From Rapana venosa (lineage: Eukaryota; Mollusca; Gastropoda; Neogastropoda; Muricidae), in contig CM054151.1 of NCBI GenBank assembly GCA_028751875.1, forward strand, positions 38,895,870 to 38,959,869: DNA of 64,000 nucleotides, written 5' to 3'. The position numbers were made by a program, and so were the translations under genes. The notes under the pieces were generated by a model that saw only the letters and a list, made by a program, of their open reading frames with translations, had not been told where the DNA came from and made no database searches. Shown here piece by piece: positions 53,729 through 64,000 of the stretch. Numbering within the stretch: the first letter of the stretch is position 1; every line of letters starts with the position of its first letter.

Positions 53729-56700
53729 ATAATAATATTAATATAATAATAATAATAAATGGAACTTATATAGCGCTATATCTTGCAAAGACAAATCAAA
53801 GCGCATGCATTCAACCTAATCTTACACAGTCATGCAATCAATGATAAATAATCAAAGTTTTTTAAAAAAACAGATATTTACAAACATGGTGGATGCAGAC
53901 AAAATCTATGAAAGAAATTTCTATAGTCTATGTTTTTCCAAAATCAAAAGAACACACATGCAAGGGCCTTTTATTTTACTTTAGCAGGGTTTGTGATAGG
54001 ACATGGTGGTTGATATGGTTCAGGATGGGGGGAAGTCTTTGTGTCCTTCGAAATTAAAATTGTCTTTATGGTTTGATTTTTTTTTAAAAGTGTCATAACG
54101 TAGGTTTCTTTATTTTGGCGAAGACGAGGAGGTGTTATTCCAAGTTCGTATGGACCGAAATGAGAGAATGATCGGCGGCAACAGTTGAGATTGAGTTTGA
54201 ATCTTGGTATTCGTAGGCAAAGGTATTGCAGATAGAGGGAGGGAACGTGAGGACTCAGTTGGTACAGGTTTTTTATGACAGAATTTCCACATAGGTAGGA
54301 GGGTGCAGGTTTTTGTTGGTGAACAGTTGTAACCAGAGGGGGGTTACTGATCTATATAAATTACTCTTGTGGACAGGCAAAGCAGTGGAGAGATCGAAGA
54401 GAGCAAGAGAGGGGTAATGTCGCTCAGATTTTTTTCTTTCTGGAGTACTAGTCGAGCTGCGGAGTTTTGTATACGTTGAAGGGGAGTGGATAGTGATTCT
54501 GCTGGCGACCAGACCCAAAAGAGATGGTATGCATAGTCCAGAGTGAAAGAAATGAGCCGCTCGACATTAGTTGGAGATAGTGACAAGGTTTTGGTGTTGA
54601 ATCAGTGGATAGGTACTCTTTCGATTGCACTTAATACGCTGTAATGATAGTATTTTTAGTAGCAGACTGAAGTGTTGTGGGTGATGATTATTTTTCATAG
54701 TGAGTTGTGTTGTTGTCGATAACGACACTCTAGGTTATCTCACACTCGCCTTCCGCTGGGATAGAGGGATGATGTATTGCGAGGTTATTGAAGCTGTTGT
54801 AATTGGAACTAGTGTTTCGTTGTTTTGGTCCCTAACGCGATGGTTGGTTTTTATTGCATTTAGCTGTATTTTGGTTCTGTGTCCTTCCAGATTTGAATAT
54901 CTTCAAAGCAGTCGTCTGCCATTTTTGTCAGGATAGAGATGGCAGGAATTTATGGGGAGTAACAACTGTTTGAATTGAGAGGTCATCTGCGCGTAAAAAT
55001 ATGGTTGTTTTGATTGGGTTTTTAATATTATATTTGAAGCAGTGGTGGCAGTTTGGTGATAATGAGTGAAAAGAACAGGGCCTGAATGAACCCTGTTGGG
55101 ACTCCGCACATTCCAGTTTGGAGAGGTATTGATTTTGTATCTTGGTTTAACTGAATGTCTTGGAATCGGTCAGTAGGTCAAATGAATTAAACCAAGGTGA
55201 GGGCTTTGCATTAACACCGACCGAACGTTTGTTTTGAAGGCGGTGAAGAGAAGTATATGAGTGGTCTATAGTATCGAAGTGTTGTGCGGTATCGTATGGC
55301 TGCTGATAAGTGAGTTAGCGTGAGAAGGGAGATTTTCCTGAGTCAGAAGAAGCGAGTAGAAGCATGTTTAATAGTCGGGAATACTGGGTGGTTGGTTTAT
55401 TGCTGTGTGGTTGCTGCGATATGGCAGACTGAGAAATGAGGAAGATTGTTGTGTGAGAGAAGGTGGTTGTTGAGCTTTGTGTTTGAGATAATATTTTTTC
55501 AAGTTGACTTTAGAAAATAAAAGGTAGATTGGGAAAAGGGTCTATAATTCTTCAGAATTGTTAGGGTCCAAGGTCATGCTTTTCTGAGTATGAGGTGTGA
55601 CTATCAGCTAAGTTTTGGAGTTGGATGGAACATTTCTGAAACCATAAGAGATGAGGTTTATATTTGTGTGATAATGTGTATGAGTTGTGGTAGGACCTGT
55701 GTGAAAAGAGATCAGTGTATTTATTGGGATCAGATATATGATTTATAGTCATTTTTAAGAATTTGTCATGAATTTTTCTTTCTCAATTGTCGGATGAAAG
55801 AAAGGAGAGGATTAGTTTGCCAGAGAATTGAGGATAAGGATAGTGCAGGCTGGAAGGAGTCTGTCCAGTATTGGGAGGAATGTTATAGATTATTTCAAGA
55901 AAGGATGCCAGAAATATAGAGGAGTTCATAGTTGGTTGTGGATGGAAGGCAGTGGGCTTATTGCCACCAGATCAAGAAGAGTAGATGTGAGGGGAAAAGA
56001 GAATAAGAAGCGAGTAGATGTGAGGGAAAAGAGATATTTCATAGACGCTGCGGCAATCAGAATTGAGGAAGTTGTAATACTTTGTTTTTTCTGTAGGATT
56101 ATTAAAGATTTGACTTTGTGATTTGTTTTCGAAGAGATGCTTATTAATTTCCGTTTTTTGATTTTGCCACTTGACGCTGCTAGTTGCCTGCGTTTGAGCT
56201 TTGCGAAGGATGTTCATGAGTGTACATGGTGACATCTGGCCTTTTTCATGTAGAAGGATAGGAGGATGAGTTTCAGTGGGAGGTGCAATGTCATAGAGTT
56301 GGCTGTGAACATCATTGTAAGTGTTTAGAGGGGTCGGGGTTAATGTTGTCCAGAGGTTTGTGAAAAGGCGTTTTCAGAGTTGTGAAAGAACAAGGTTTGA
56401 TAATATATATGGCCTTCAGGGTTTGCTTTGCGGCGGCGCTTTTTTCGGGCGGATACGGGGGAGAGGGCTTATAGGACGGTTGTTGTTGTCATTTTAAGGG
56501 TGACATACTTTTTCTTTCTGATAGGCTTCTTGCATATTTAGAGAAAAAGAATCGCCGAATGATCAGAAAGTAGTTCATCAGTGATACGGTACAGTTGTGA
56601 TCAGATTTTGGAAATATCAGTATATAGCCAGTTAATATATGTACTGATCTGTGTGTTGGCTTTAGTTTACAGTCTTGGACGAGAGAGCCTGTTCGCAAGA

Positions 56701-57470
56701 AAGAGACAGTCGTTTGACATCAGAGAAGACTGGTTATGCAAAATGAGGAAGTTAAAGTCACCGAGAATGATGAGCTTTTGGTTGTTGAAGAGGCTGTAGT
56801 GATCGGGACCCCGCTGTGTAAAATTCTTGATGGAAAATGGAAGATGTCAGATCTGTTATTCTTACGGCTTGGAGGTGGACGGTATAAATAGACCTGCCAG
56901 CCAGAAAGTAAAATAGTGGCCAGGTGTGTTGGGTTGAGTTCTCAGATCTCTGAAAGATATAAAGATTCATGTGTGCAAAGGAAGGTTGATATAGTGACAG
57001 GGAAAGAAGAGGCAGGGTGAGTGCTTCTTTATAAACGATGGCAAGCCACCTCACGAGAGGGTCGGGGAAAGAGTAAGATTTTTATAAAGGTGGTGTCCAG
57101 TTGTTTTATTTTCGGTTCATGACCGTGTGGTATTATAAGGTTTCTGTTAAGAATTGTTAGTAATGTTTTCTTTCAGAGAGAAATCAGAAAATGAGATAGC
57201 TTTACCTTTCTGTGGAGACGAAGATTGCACGTTGACAAGCACAGTAAGGATGTTAAAAGGACTGGCAGAGGAGGGGTTGATGATAACTGTGGTGAATTAT
57301 ATGTTAATTAGTTTAATATTTAAGATATAATTAATTTATATTTTCTAGTTCATCGAAGGGACTTTTGTGTGGGAGAGTGGGGGGAGTGGAGTCGGCATGA
57401 TGTTAACCTCAGGGAAAATTTCTTGAAACGGGAATTGATACCGCGGGCACGTCTGCATTGGTAGCGCTAT
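53729..57470 (-). mobile_element. Near-full-length LINE with many frameshifts
   Basis: On the minus strand, endonuclease-like segments lie near 57050-56750 (YKEALTLPLLSLSLYQPSFA, HTWPLFYFL, a GDFN-like site). An RT segment near 55100-54960 has a YADD-like site broken by a one-base insertion. C-terminal pieces near 54630-54110 (EYLSTDST, PLQRIQNSAARLVLQ) align with 40200-39526. The 3' tail at 53729-53780 is GGAACTTATATAGCGCTATA with AAT repeats. Every open stretch is short. Confidence 0.75.
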
Positions 57471-57474
57471 GTTT

Positions 57475-57625
57475 ATCACACTAGGTATCCGGTCAGATAG
57501 ATGAGAGAGAGATCTGAGAGAGCGAGGAGAGAGAGATGAGAGAGTGACGTTTTGGAGGTTGGATGGAGGAGGTTCGAGAGTGTGACTCCGAGAGAGAAGT
57601 GAGAGAGAGAGATTTGAAATGTTTT
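57475..57625. repeat. GA-rich low complexity
   Basis: GAGAGAGA interrupted by TCTGAGAGAGC-type units. Confidence 0.8.
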
Positions 57626-58520
57626 GTTTTTGTTTTTTTTGAGCGTATTTCTTATAATTATTGATTAATCTGGAGGTCTTTTTCTTTTAACCAAAAATTA
57701 GATATCGTGTATTTGGATTTAAGGAATTCTATAACCCTCTCTCCCCTCTTTGTGCCAAGACGGGGGAGGGGGGTGCTTGTGTTTTGTTAGTTTCTTTGAT
57801 TGGTTTTGTGTTCAACTGTTTCATTTTCTTAGAGTGTCACAGCTTCACAGTTTTGAGAAAATCCCTTTTTGTCTGTTTGATTCCAGACCTGAAACAAAAC
57901 ATTTGCTTTAAGCCCTATTCAATCCGGTCAGCTTCCGAGGTCTTCATTTTTTTTCTCAAAATTATGCTTCAAGATCAAACAGAAAATGAAAATTTTCTCA
58001 AAACTTTAGAAACTGGAGTTATTGTGTTATACTGTGTGGTAGCAGATATGAGCTGAAATATTTGTGGACTGGTGCTACAGTGGCAATCACATTCATATGA
58101 GAAATCTTTAGTCTGAATAGAAGAGATGAGGTAATGCTTGCAGAGTCATGTGTTATGTAAAAAGCTTTACTTTTTAAAAATTTACATTCATTGCAATCCC
58201 TGCTCCACATGGTTTTAAAGAGTCTTTTTGTTTGTTTGTTTGTTTGTTGTTGTTGTGTTTTTTTAATGTTATGGACTTCGCTGACTTATCACATTGAATA
58301 TGTTAATTCGAAGCTTCCTTTCTCAAACCAGTTGTTTTTCTTTTTATTGTCCAGAGTTTTTTCTTTTTTAAAGTTATTGTCCAGAGTTTGAACTTAAACA
58401 TTTCAAAATGATTTTATCACTGAATCAAACTTCCGTTACGGTCGTTATGTTAGCTCTAAGTCTGAACCATAGATTTAACTAATAAGTGGAAAGATTTGTG
58501 ATGTATCTTCTTCTCTCAAC
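57626..58520. other. AT-rich sequence, no gene seen
   Basis: T-rich, with GTTTGTTTG repeats at 58228-58250. No exon or protein could be supported. Confidence 0.6.
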
Positions 58521-58523
58521 TCA

Positions 58524-58631
58524 ACACACACACACACACACACACACCAACACACACACACTCACACACACACACACACACACGACAATCATAATTATAT
58601 ATATATATATAATATATAGATAAGAATAAAT

Positions 58632-58667
<36 letters not shown>

Positions 58668-58820
58668 TTAAGAGATAGACAAAGATATAGATAGAATATA
58701 GATAGATAAATTTTTATATATTGAGAGAGAGAGAGAGAGCGGAGAGATAGAGAGAGAGAAGAGCGAGAAGTTTGAGAGAGAGAGAGAGAGAGACGAGAGA
58801 GAGAGAGAGATACACAGACT
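58524..58820. repeat. CA, TA and GA microsatellite cluster
   Basis: (CA)n at 58524-58583, (TA)n at 58596-58618, and (GA)n with ATAG interruptions at 58630-58815. Confidence 0.93.
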
Positions 58821-59503
58821 GATAAAAGAAGCAGAGATAGACAGGCAGACTTTCTCACTGACAGAGAATAAAAATAAACTAAATAGAACTAGCCATGCTT
58901 TCTATTCTAAACAAGCACAACCAATCCATACAAAGTTGATTTTATAAAAAACCTGTGTGTAGTTTTTTAAAATGGAAATCAGGATTTAATTTCTTGCTAG
59001 CACTTAAGACAAGATAGCTAATCAGACGAAAGTCACAGAATGCTAATGACTTAAAACTACTGTTAACAAAATTATGAGCTCACTGTATGAAACACATCAC
59101 CATCTGAGAGACAAGAACGAAGGTCTTTGGCAGAACAACCAACAGTACACATTTAATTTGATCCCCCACAGTTCATCAACAATCAAGTTCCTGATTCCAA
59201 CTCAAAGCAGAACAAGCCAAGGTCAACTAGACAAACCGAAATGTCCGCGCAAGGATTACTTACAACTTCATCAACTAATCAGTTCAGAATTGCAGCTTTT
59301 TACCTCTAATTCTCTACACATCCAGTTTTCAGCATTTTATGTCAGCATCTTCAAAACGCTTTGAGCATACTGCAGCAACCAAACCATCACGTTATCAAAG
59401 CTACATGCTATAACACTACCCCAATGACAGCATTGCCTACATACACAAGGATGGTCCAAACAGTAGTTCAAGTCTCTTGATCTACAGGGTATAGGCCTAG
59501 TCC

Positions 59504-59725
59504 TTATTCAGAACATAAACATAGGACGTAGATAGACAAGACACACACAGCAGCACTGAAGATGGCGACAAAGACCCAGCCACAGGAGGTGGGGGAGGGG
59601 GGTTGGGTTGGGGGTCTGTAGTCAGGACTGAACTTGGGTTTGGGCACAGTGCGGTCAGGTCCCTGGTCCTTCGCCTCCTTCTCTGACTTCTTCAGGAGCT
59701 TGTTGTAGGACATCACCCCTGCCAA
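59504..59725 (-). CDS. Terminal coding exon of a C-terminally membrane-anchored protein
   Basis: Acceptor gtgttctcAG|TTG at 59725; stop TAA at 59504-59506; 222 nt, phase 0, 73 residues. It reads LAGVMSYNKLLKKSEKEAKD, then a proline-rich stretch (PKPKFSPDYRPPTQPPSPTS), then CGWVFVAIFSAAVCVLSIYV and LCLCSE-stop. The roughly 20-residue hydrophobic segment lies six residues from the stop, so the product is probably inserted as a tail-anchored or C-terminal single-pass membrane protein. Family not recognised. It shares the strand of mitofusin, but lies 23 kb upstream and is a separate gene. Confidence 0.7.
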   Translation of the reverse strand: MAGVMSYNKLLKKSEKEAKDQGPDRTVPKPKFSPDYRPPTQPPSPTSCGWVFVAIFSAAVCVLSIYVLCLCSE

Positions 59726-59814
59726 CTGAGAACACAAGTCAGAAAATTTGGTCATGGAAAATAAATCAACCAAGCAAAAAGAGAAATTGTGAGAGCCGTG
59801 CTAGACAGGCAAGT

Positions 59815-62800
59815 AGTCACACTCACAGGCAACAGGCAGGTATGTACACAGACAGGCAACAGGCAGGTATGTACACAGACAGGCAACAGGCAGATATGTA
59901 CACAGACAGGCAACAGGCAGGTATGTACACAGACAGGCAACAGGCAGGTATGTACACAGACAGGCAACAGGCAGGTATGTACACAGACAGGCAACAGGCA
60001 GGCATATACACAGACAGGCAACAGGCAGGTATATACACAGACAGGCAACAGGCAGGTATGTACACAGACAGGCAACAGGCAGGTATGTACACAGACAGGC
60101 AACAGGCAGGTATATACACAGACAGGCAACAGGCAGGTATGTACAGTGAGGCAACAGGCAGGTATATACACAGACAGGCAACAGGCAGGTATGTACACAG
60201 ACAGGCAACAGGCAGGTATGTACACAGACAGGCAACAGGCAGGTATGTACACAGACAGGCAACAGGCAGGTATATACACAGACAGGCAACAGGCAGGTAT
60301 GTACACAGACAGGCAACAGGCAGAGTATGTACACAGACAGCAACAGGCAGGTAATGTACACAGACAGGCAACAGGCAGGTATGTACACAGAAGGCAACAG
60401 GCAGGTATTGTACACAGAACAGGCAACAGGCAGTGTATGTACACAGCAGGCAACAGAGCAGGTATATAACACAAACAGGCAACAGGAGGTATATACACAG
60501 ACAGGCAACAGGCAGGTATATACACAGACAGGCAACAGGCAGGTATATACACAGACAGGCAACAGGCAGGTATGTACAGTGAGGCAACAGGCAGGTATAT
60601 ACACAGACAGGCAACAGGCAGGTATGTACACAGACAGGCAACAGGCAGGTATGTACACAGACAGGCAACAGGCAGATATGTACACAGACAGGCAACAGGC
60701 AGGTATGTACACAGACAGGCAACAGGCAGGTATGTACACAGACAGGCAACAGGCAGGTATGTACACAGACAGGCAACAGGCAGGTATGTACACAGACAGG
60801 CAACAGGCAGGTATGTACACAGACAGGCAACAGGCAGGTATGTACACAGACAGGCAACAGGCAGGCATATACACAGACAGGCAACAGGCAGGTATATACA
60901 CAGACAGGCAACAGGCAGGTATGTACACAGACAGGCAACAGGCAGGTATGTACACAGACAGGCAACAGGCAGGTATATACACAGACAGGCAACAGGCAGG
61001 TATGTACAGTGAGGCAACAGGCAGGTATGTACAGTGAGGCAACAGGCAGGTATGTACACAGACAGGCAACAGGCAGGTATGTACACAGACAGGCAACAGG
61101 CAGGTATATACACAGACAGGCAACAGGCAGGTATGTACACAGACAGGCAACAGGCAGGTATGTACACAGACAGGCAACAGGCAGGTATGTACACAGACAG
61201 GCAACAGGCAGGTATGTACACAGACAGGCAACAGGCAGGTATATACACAGACAGGCAACAGGCAGGTATATACACAGACAGGCAACAGGCAGGTATATAC
61301 ACAGACAGGCAACAGGCAGGTATATACACAGACAGGCAACAGGCAGGTATGTACAGTGAGGCAACAGGCAGGTATATACACAGACAGGCAACAGGCAGGT
61401 ATGTACACAGACAGGCAACAGGCAGGTATGTACACAGACAGGCAACAGGCAGGTATGTACACAGACAGGCAACAGGCAGGTATATACACAGACAGGCAAC
61501 AGGCAGGTATATACACAGACAGGCAACAGGCAGGTATGTACACAGACAGGCAACAGGCAGGTATGTACACAGACAGGCAACAGGCAGGTATGTACACAGA
61601 CAGGCAACAGGCAGGTATGTACACAGACAGGCAAAGCAGGTATGTACACAGACAGGCAACAGGCAGGTATATCACACAAACAGGCAACAGGCAGGTATAT
61701 ACACAGACAGCAACAGGCAGGTATATACACTAGACAGGCAACAGGCAGGTATATACACAGACAGGCAACAGGCAGGTATGTACAGTGAGGCAACAGGCAG
61801 GTATATACACAGACAGGCAACAGGCAGGTATGTACACAGACAGGCAACAGGCAGGTATGTACACAGACAGGCAACAGGCAGATATGTACACAGACAGGCA
61901 ACAGGCAGTATTGTACACAGACAGGCAACAGGCAGGTATGTACACAGACAGGCAACAGGGCAGGTATGTACACAGACAGGCAACAGGCAGGTAGTACACA
62001 GACAGGCAACAGGCAGTATGTTACACAGACAGGCAACAGGCAGGTATGTACACAGACAGGCAACAGGCAGGCATATACACAGACAGGCAACAGGCAGGTA
62101 TATACACAGACAGGCAACAGGCAGGTATGTACACAGACAGGCAACAGGCAGGTATGTACACAGACAGGCAACAGGCAGGTATATACACAGACAGGCAACA
62201 GGCAGGTATGTACAGTGAGGCAACAGGCAGGTATGTACAGTGAGGCAACAGGCAGGTATGTACACAGACAGGCAACAGGCAGGTATGTACACAGACAGGC
62301 AACAGGCAGGTATATACACAGACAGGCAACAGGCAGGTTGTACACAGACAGGCAACAGGCAGGTATGTACACAGACAGGCAACAGGCAGGGTATGATACA
62401 CAGACAGGCAACAGGCAGGTATGTACACAGACAGGCAACAGGCAGGTATGTACACAGACAGGCAACAGGCAGGTATATACACAGACAGGCAACAGGCAGG
62501 TATATACACAGACAGGCAACAGGCAGGTATATACACAGACAGGCAACAGGCAGGTATATACACAGACAGCAACAGGCAGGTAGTACAGTGAGGCAACAGG
62601 CAGGTTATATACACAGACAGGCAACAGGCAGGTATTACACAGACAGGCAACAGGCAGGTATGTACACAGACAGGCAACAGGCAGGTATGTACACAGACAG
62701 CAACAGGCAGGTATATACACAGACAGGCAACAGGTCAGGTAATATACACAGACAGGCAACAGGCAGGTATGTACACAGACAGGCAACAGGCAGGTATGTA

Positions 62801-63205
62801 CACAGACGGCAACAGGCAGGTATGTACAAGACAGGCAACAGGCAGGTCATATACACCAAACAGGCAACAGGCAGGTAATATACACAGACAGCAACAGGAC
62901 AAGGTATATACACAGACAGGCAACAGGCAGGTATATACACGACAGGCAACTAGGCAGGTATGTACACAGACAGGCAACAGGAGGTATATACACAGACAGG
63001 CACAGGCAGGTATATACACAGACAGGCAACAGCAGGTTATACCAAGACAGGCAACAGGCAGGTATATACACGACAGGCAACAGGCAGGTATATACACAGA
63101 CAGGTGACAGGCAGGTAGTAATACACAGACACAGCGAGGCAACAGGCAGGTATATACACAGACAGACAACAGGCAGGTATGTACAGAGACAGCCAACAGG
63201 CAGGA
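59815..63205. repeat. 27-bp satellite with higher-order structure
   Basis: About 125 units of GGCAACAGGCAGGTATGTAC + ACAGACA. Minor variants: GTATATAC, GATATGT, GCATATAC, and a shortened unit reading TGTACAGTGAGGCAAC. The shortened unit occurs near 60140, 60577, 61003/61028, 61350, 61780, 62207/62232 and 62585. This fits a ~1.2-kb block repeated in tandem (60577 to 61780; 61003 to 62207). The array fills nearly all of the intron between the two exons of the flanking gene. Stop-free frames on both strands follow from the 27-bp period. Confidence 0.95.
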
Positions 63206-63509
63206 CCACAGATAAAAATTAATACATGTGTGACAAATTTCATCTGCAGTGATTGAGCATGGCTTAGAAAAGAACAAATGGAATCACATTCCAGTTTCTT
63301 GGATTTAAAGTAAAACACTTAAACAGTGGGTTGCTACCTGCTTCACATTATCAAAAGAAAGCACAACCAAAACAAGAACTTAACAAGGACATAACTTTAA
63401 AACATAGTTGGTTTTCCCTAGGCTGTCATCTGTGACCGCCTCTCAGCACACACAGCACAGCCTGACAGACTTACACAGACCGACAGACAGACAGACAGAT
63501 GAAACCCAC

Positions 63510-63741
63510 CTGCATAGCCTCCATAGTAGTAGCTATCTTGGGGAGCGATTTCAGAGGACGCTTGGCTTTGGGAGTGTCCGAGGGTATGGGTGGGAACAGG
63601 CGGACCCCAGTGCAGGGCCAGTGGGATGTCATTCTCAGCTCTCTGTATGCCCTCTTCTTTATGCGGAGGGACGTTTTGTCTGCCCAACATGCCGGACCCA
63701 TGCTCACCGTCACCATGAACCGCCACCGATTAGGATTGGTC
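63510..63741 (-). CDS. Penultimate exon of the C-terminally anchored protein gene (provisional)
   Basis: Acceptor attttcAG|G at 63741 and donor ATGCAG|GTGGGT at 63510. The frame open across the acceptor reads TNPNRWRFMVTVSMGPACWA and later FPPIPSDTPKAKRPLKSLPK. It ends in phase 0, matching the 59725 acceptor (junction ...MEAMQ-LAGVMSYNK). A second frame is also open in most of the exon (IPLALHWGPPVPTHTLGHSQ ... SYYYGGYAG). It could join by the AG six bases further in (59719), but it carries TAA at 63730-63732 and would need a later acceptor. I favour the first on splice-site grounds. Family not recognised. Confidence 0.45.
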
Positions 63742-64000
63742 CTGAAAATGTACATATACATGCATGCACCTTGTAAATGAAGATGTTGTGAGGCCATGAG
63801 TTGTTAATACCATGTTCATGATTCATTCATGTTTGTTTATTCAAACACTTACATCTCTTTTTATAATTGTTTATAATCAGCATGATTATCAGTGTCATCC
63901 AGATCATTGGGATCAGCAGAGGTCTTCATTGTAAATTATCATAAAACACCATTACCATTCTAATAAGCATCATCCTTCCTATTCCCAATTACCACCACGA
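63742..64000. other. Intron or flank to window end
   Basis: AT-rich; nothing recognised. Confidence 0.5.

Noticed and set aside
59815..63205. CRISPR-like regular repeats
   Set aside because: There are no unique spacers: the units are directly contiguous, the genome is eukaryotic, and no cas genes are present.
59752..63277. Minus-strand cysteine-rich frames up to ~990 codons (YLPVACLCT) and plus-strand frames (MYTDRQQAG)
   Set aside because: All frames are open because of the 27-bp period; the array lies in an intron. Not a cysteine-rich secreted protein.

Overview
The window is eukaryotic genomic DNA from an animal, most likely a marine mollusc (a gastropod is plausible). The case rests on an intron-rich mitofusin gene, a 5S rRNA gene with an invertebrate/molluscan-looking sequence, several non-LTR retrotransposons, tRNA-headed SINEs with a conserved central domain, and very abundant mini- and microsatellites. 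No bacterial operon, phage, plasmid or CRISPR system is present. The species cannot be fixed from sequence alone.

The main gene is a mitofusin (outer mitochondrial membrane fusion GTPase) on the minus strand. Its 17 coding exons run from 36026 down to 12030. I placed every splice junction by GT/AG sites, reading phase and alignment to remembered vertebrate mitofusin. The exons sum to 2295 nt, an open 764-residue protein with G1 (GRTSNGKS), G3 (DSPG) and G4 (NRWD) GTPase motifs, a C-terminal membrane anchor and HR2. A second version of coding exon 12 lies at 19284-19386. It has the same 103-nt length, the same phases and its own splice sites, and encodes a diverged homologous segment. It looks like a mutually exclusive exon pair and is the most interesting feature here. 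A 70-bp tandem repeat at the end of coding exon 13 also copies the exon's 5' splice site about ten times.

Layout: 1-1400, LINE 3' end and SINEs; 1537-3985, a 24-bp minisatellite interrupted by a 5S rRNA gene; 3986-12029, 3' flank of mitofusin with SINEs and short arrays; 12030-36026, mitofusin, whose introns carry minisatellites (several starting right at the 5' splice site), SINEs and LINE scraps; 36027-42160, upstream region with a candidate promoter/first exon near 41.7-41.8 kb; 42165-49385, LINEs on both strands and a SINE; 49410-53160, two tandem arrays; 53539-57620, a SINE and a frameshift-rich LINE; 58500-58850, microsatellites; 59504-63741, the last two exons I can see of an unrecognised minus-strand gene whose product ends in a transmembrane segment. 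The intron between those two exons is almost entirely a 27-bp satellite with higher-order structure.

The retroelements form a system: a LINE at 42.2-44.4 kb and the SINEs scattered through the window share a 3' tail, the usual sign that the LINE's reverse transcriptase mobilises the SINE.
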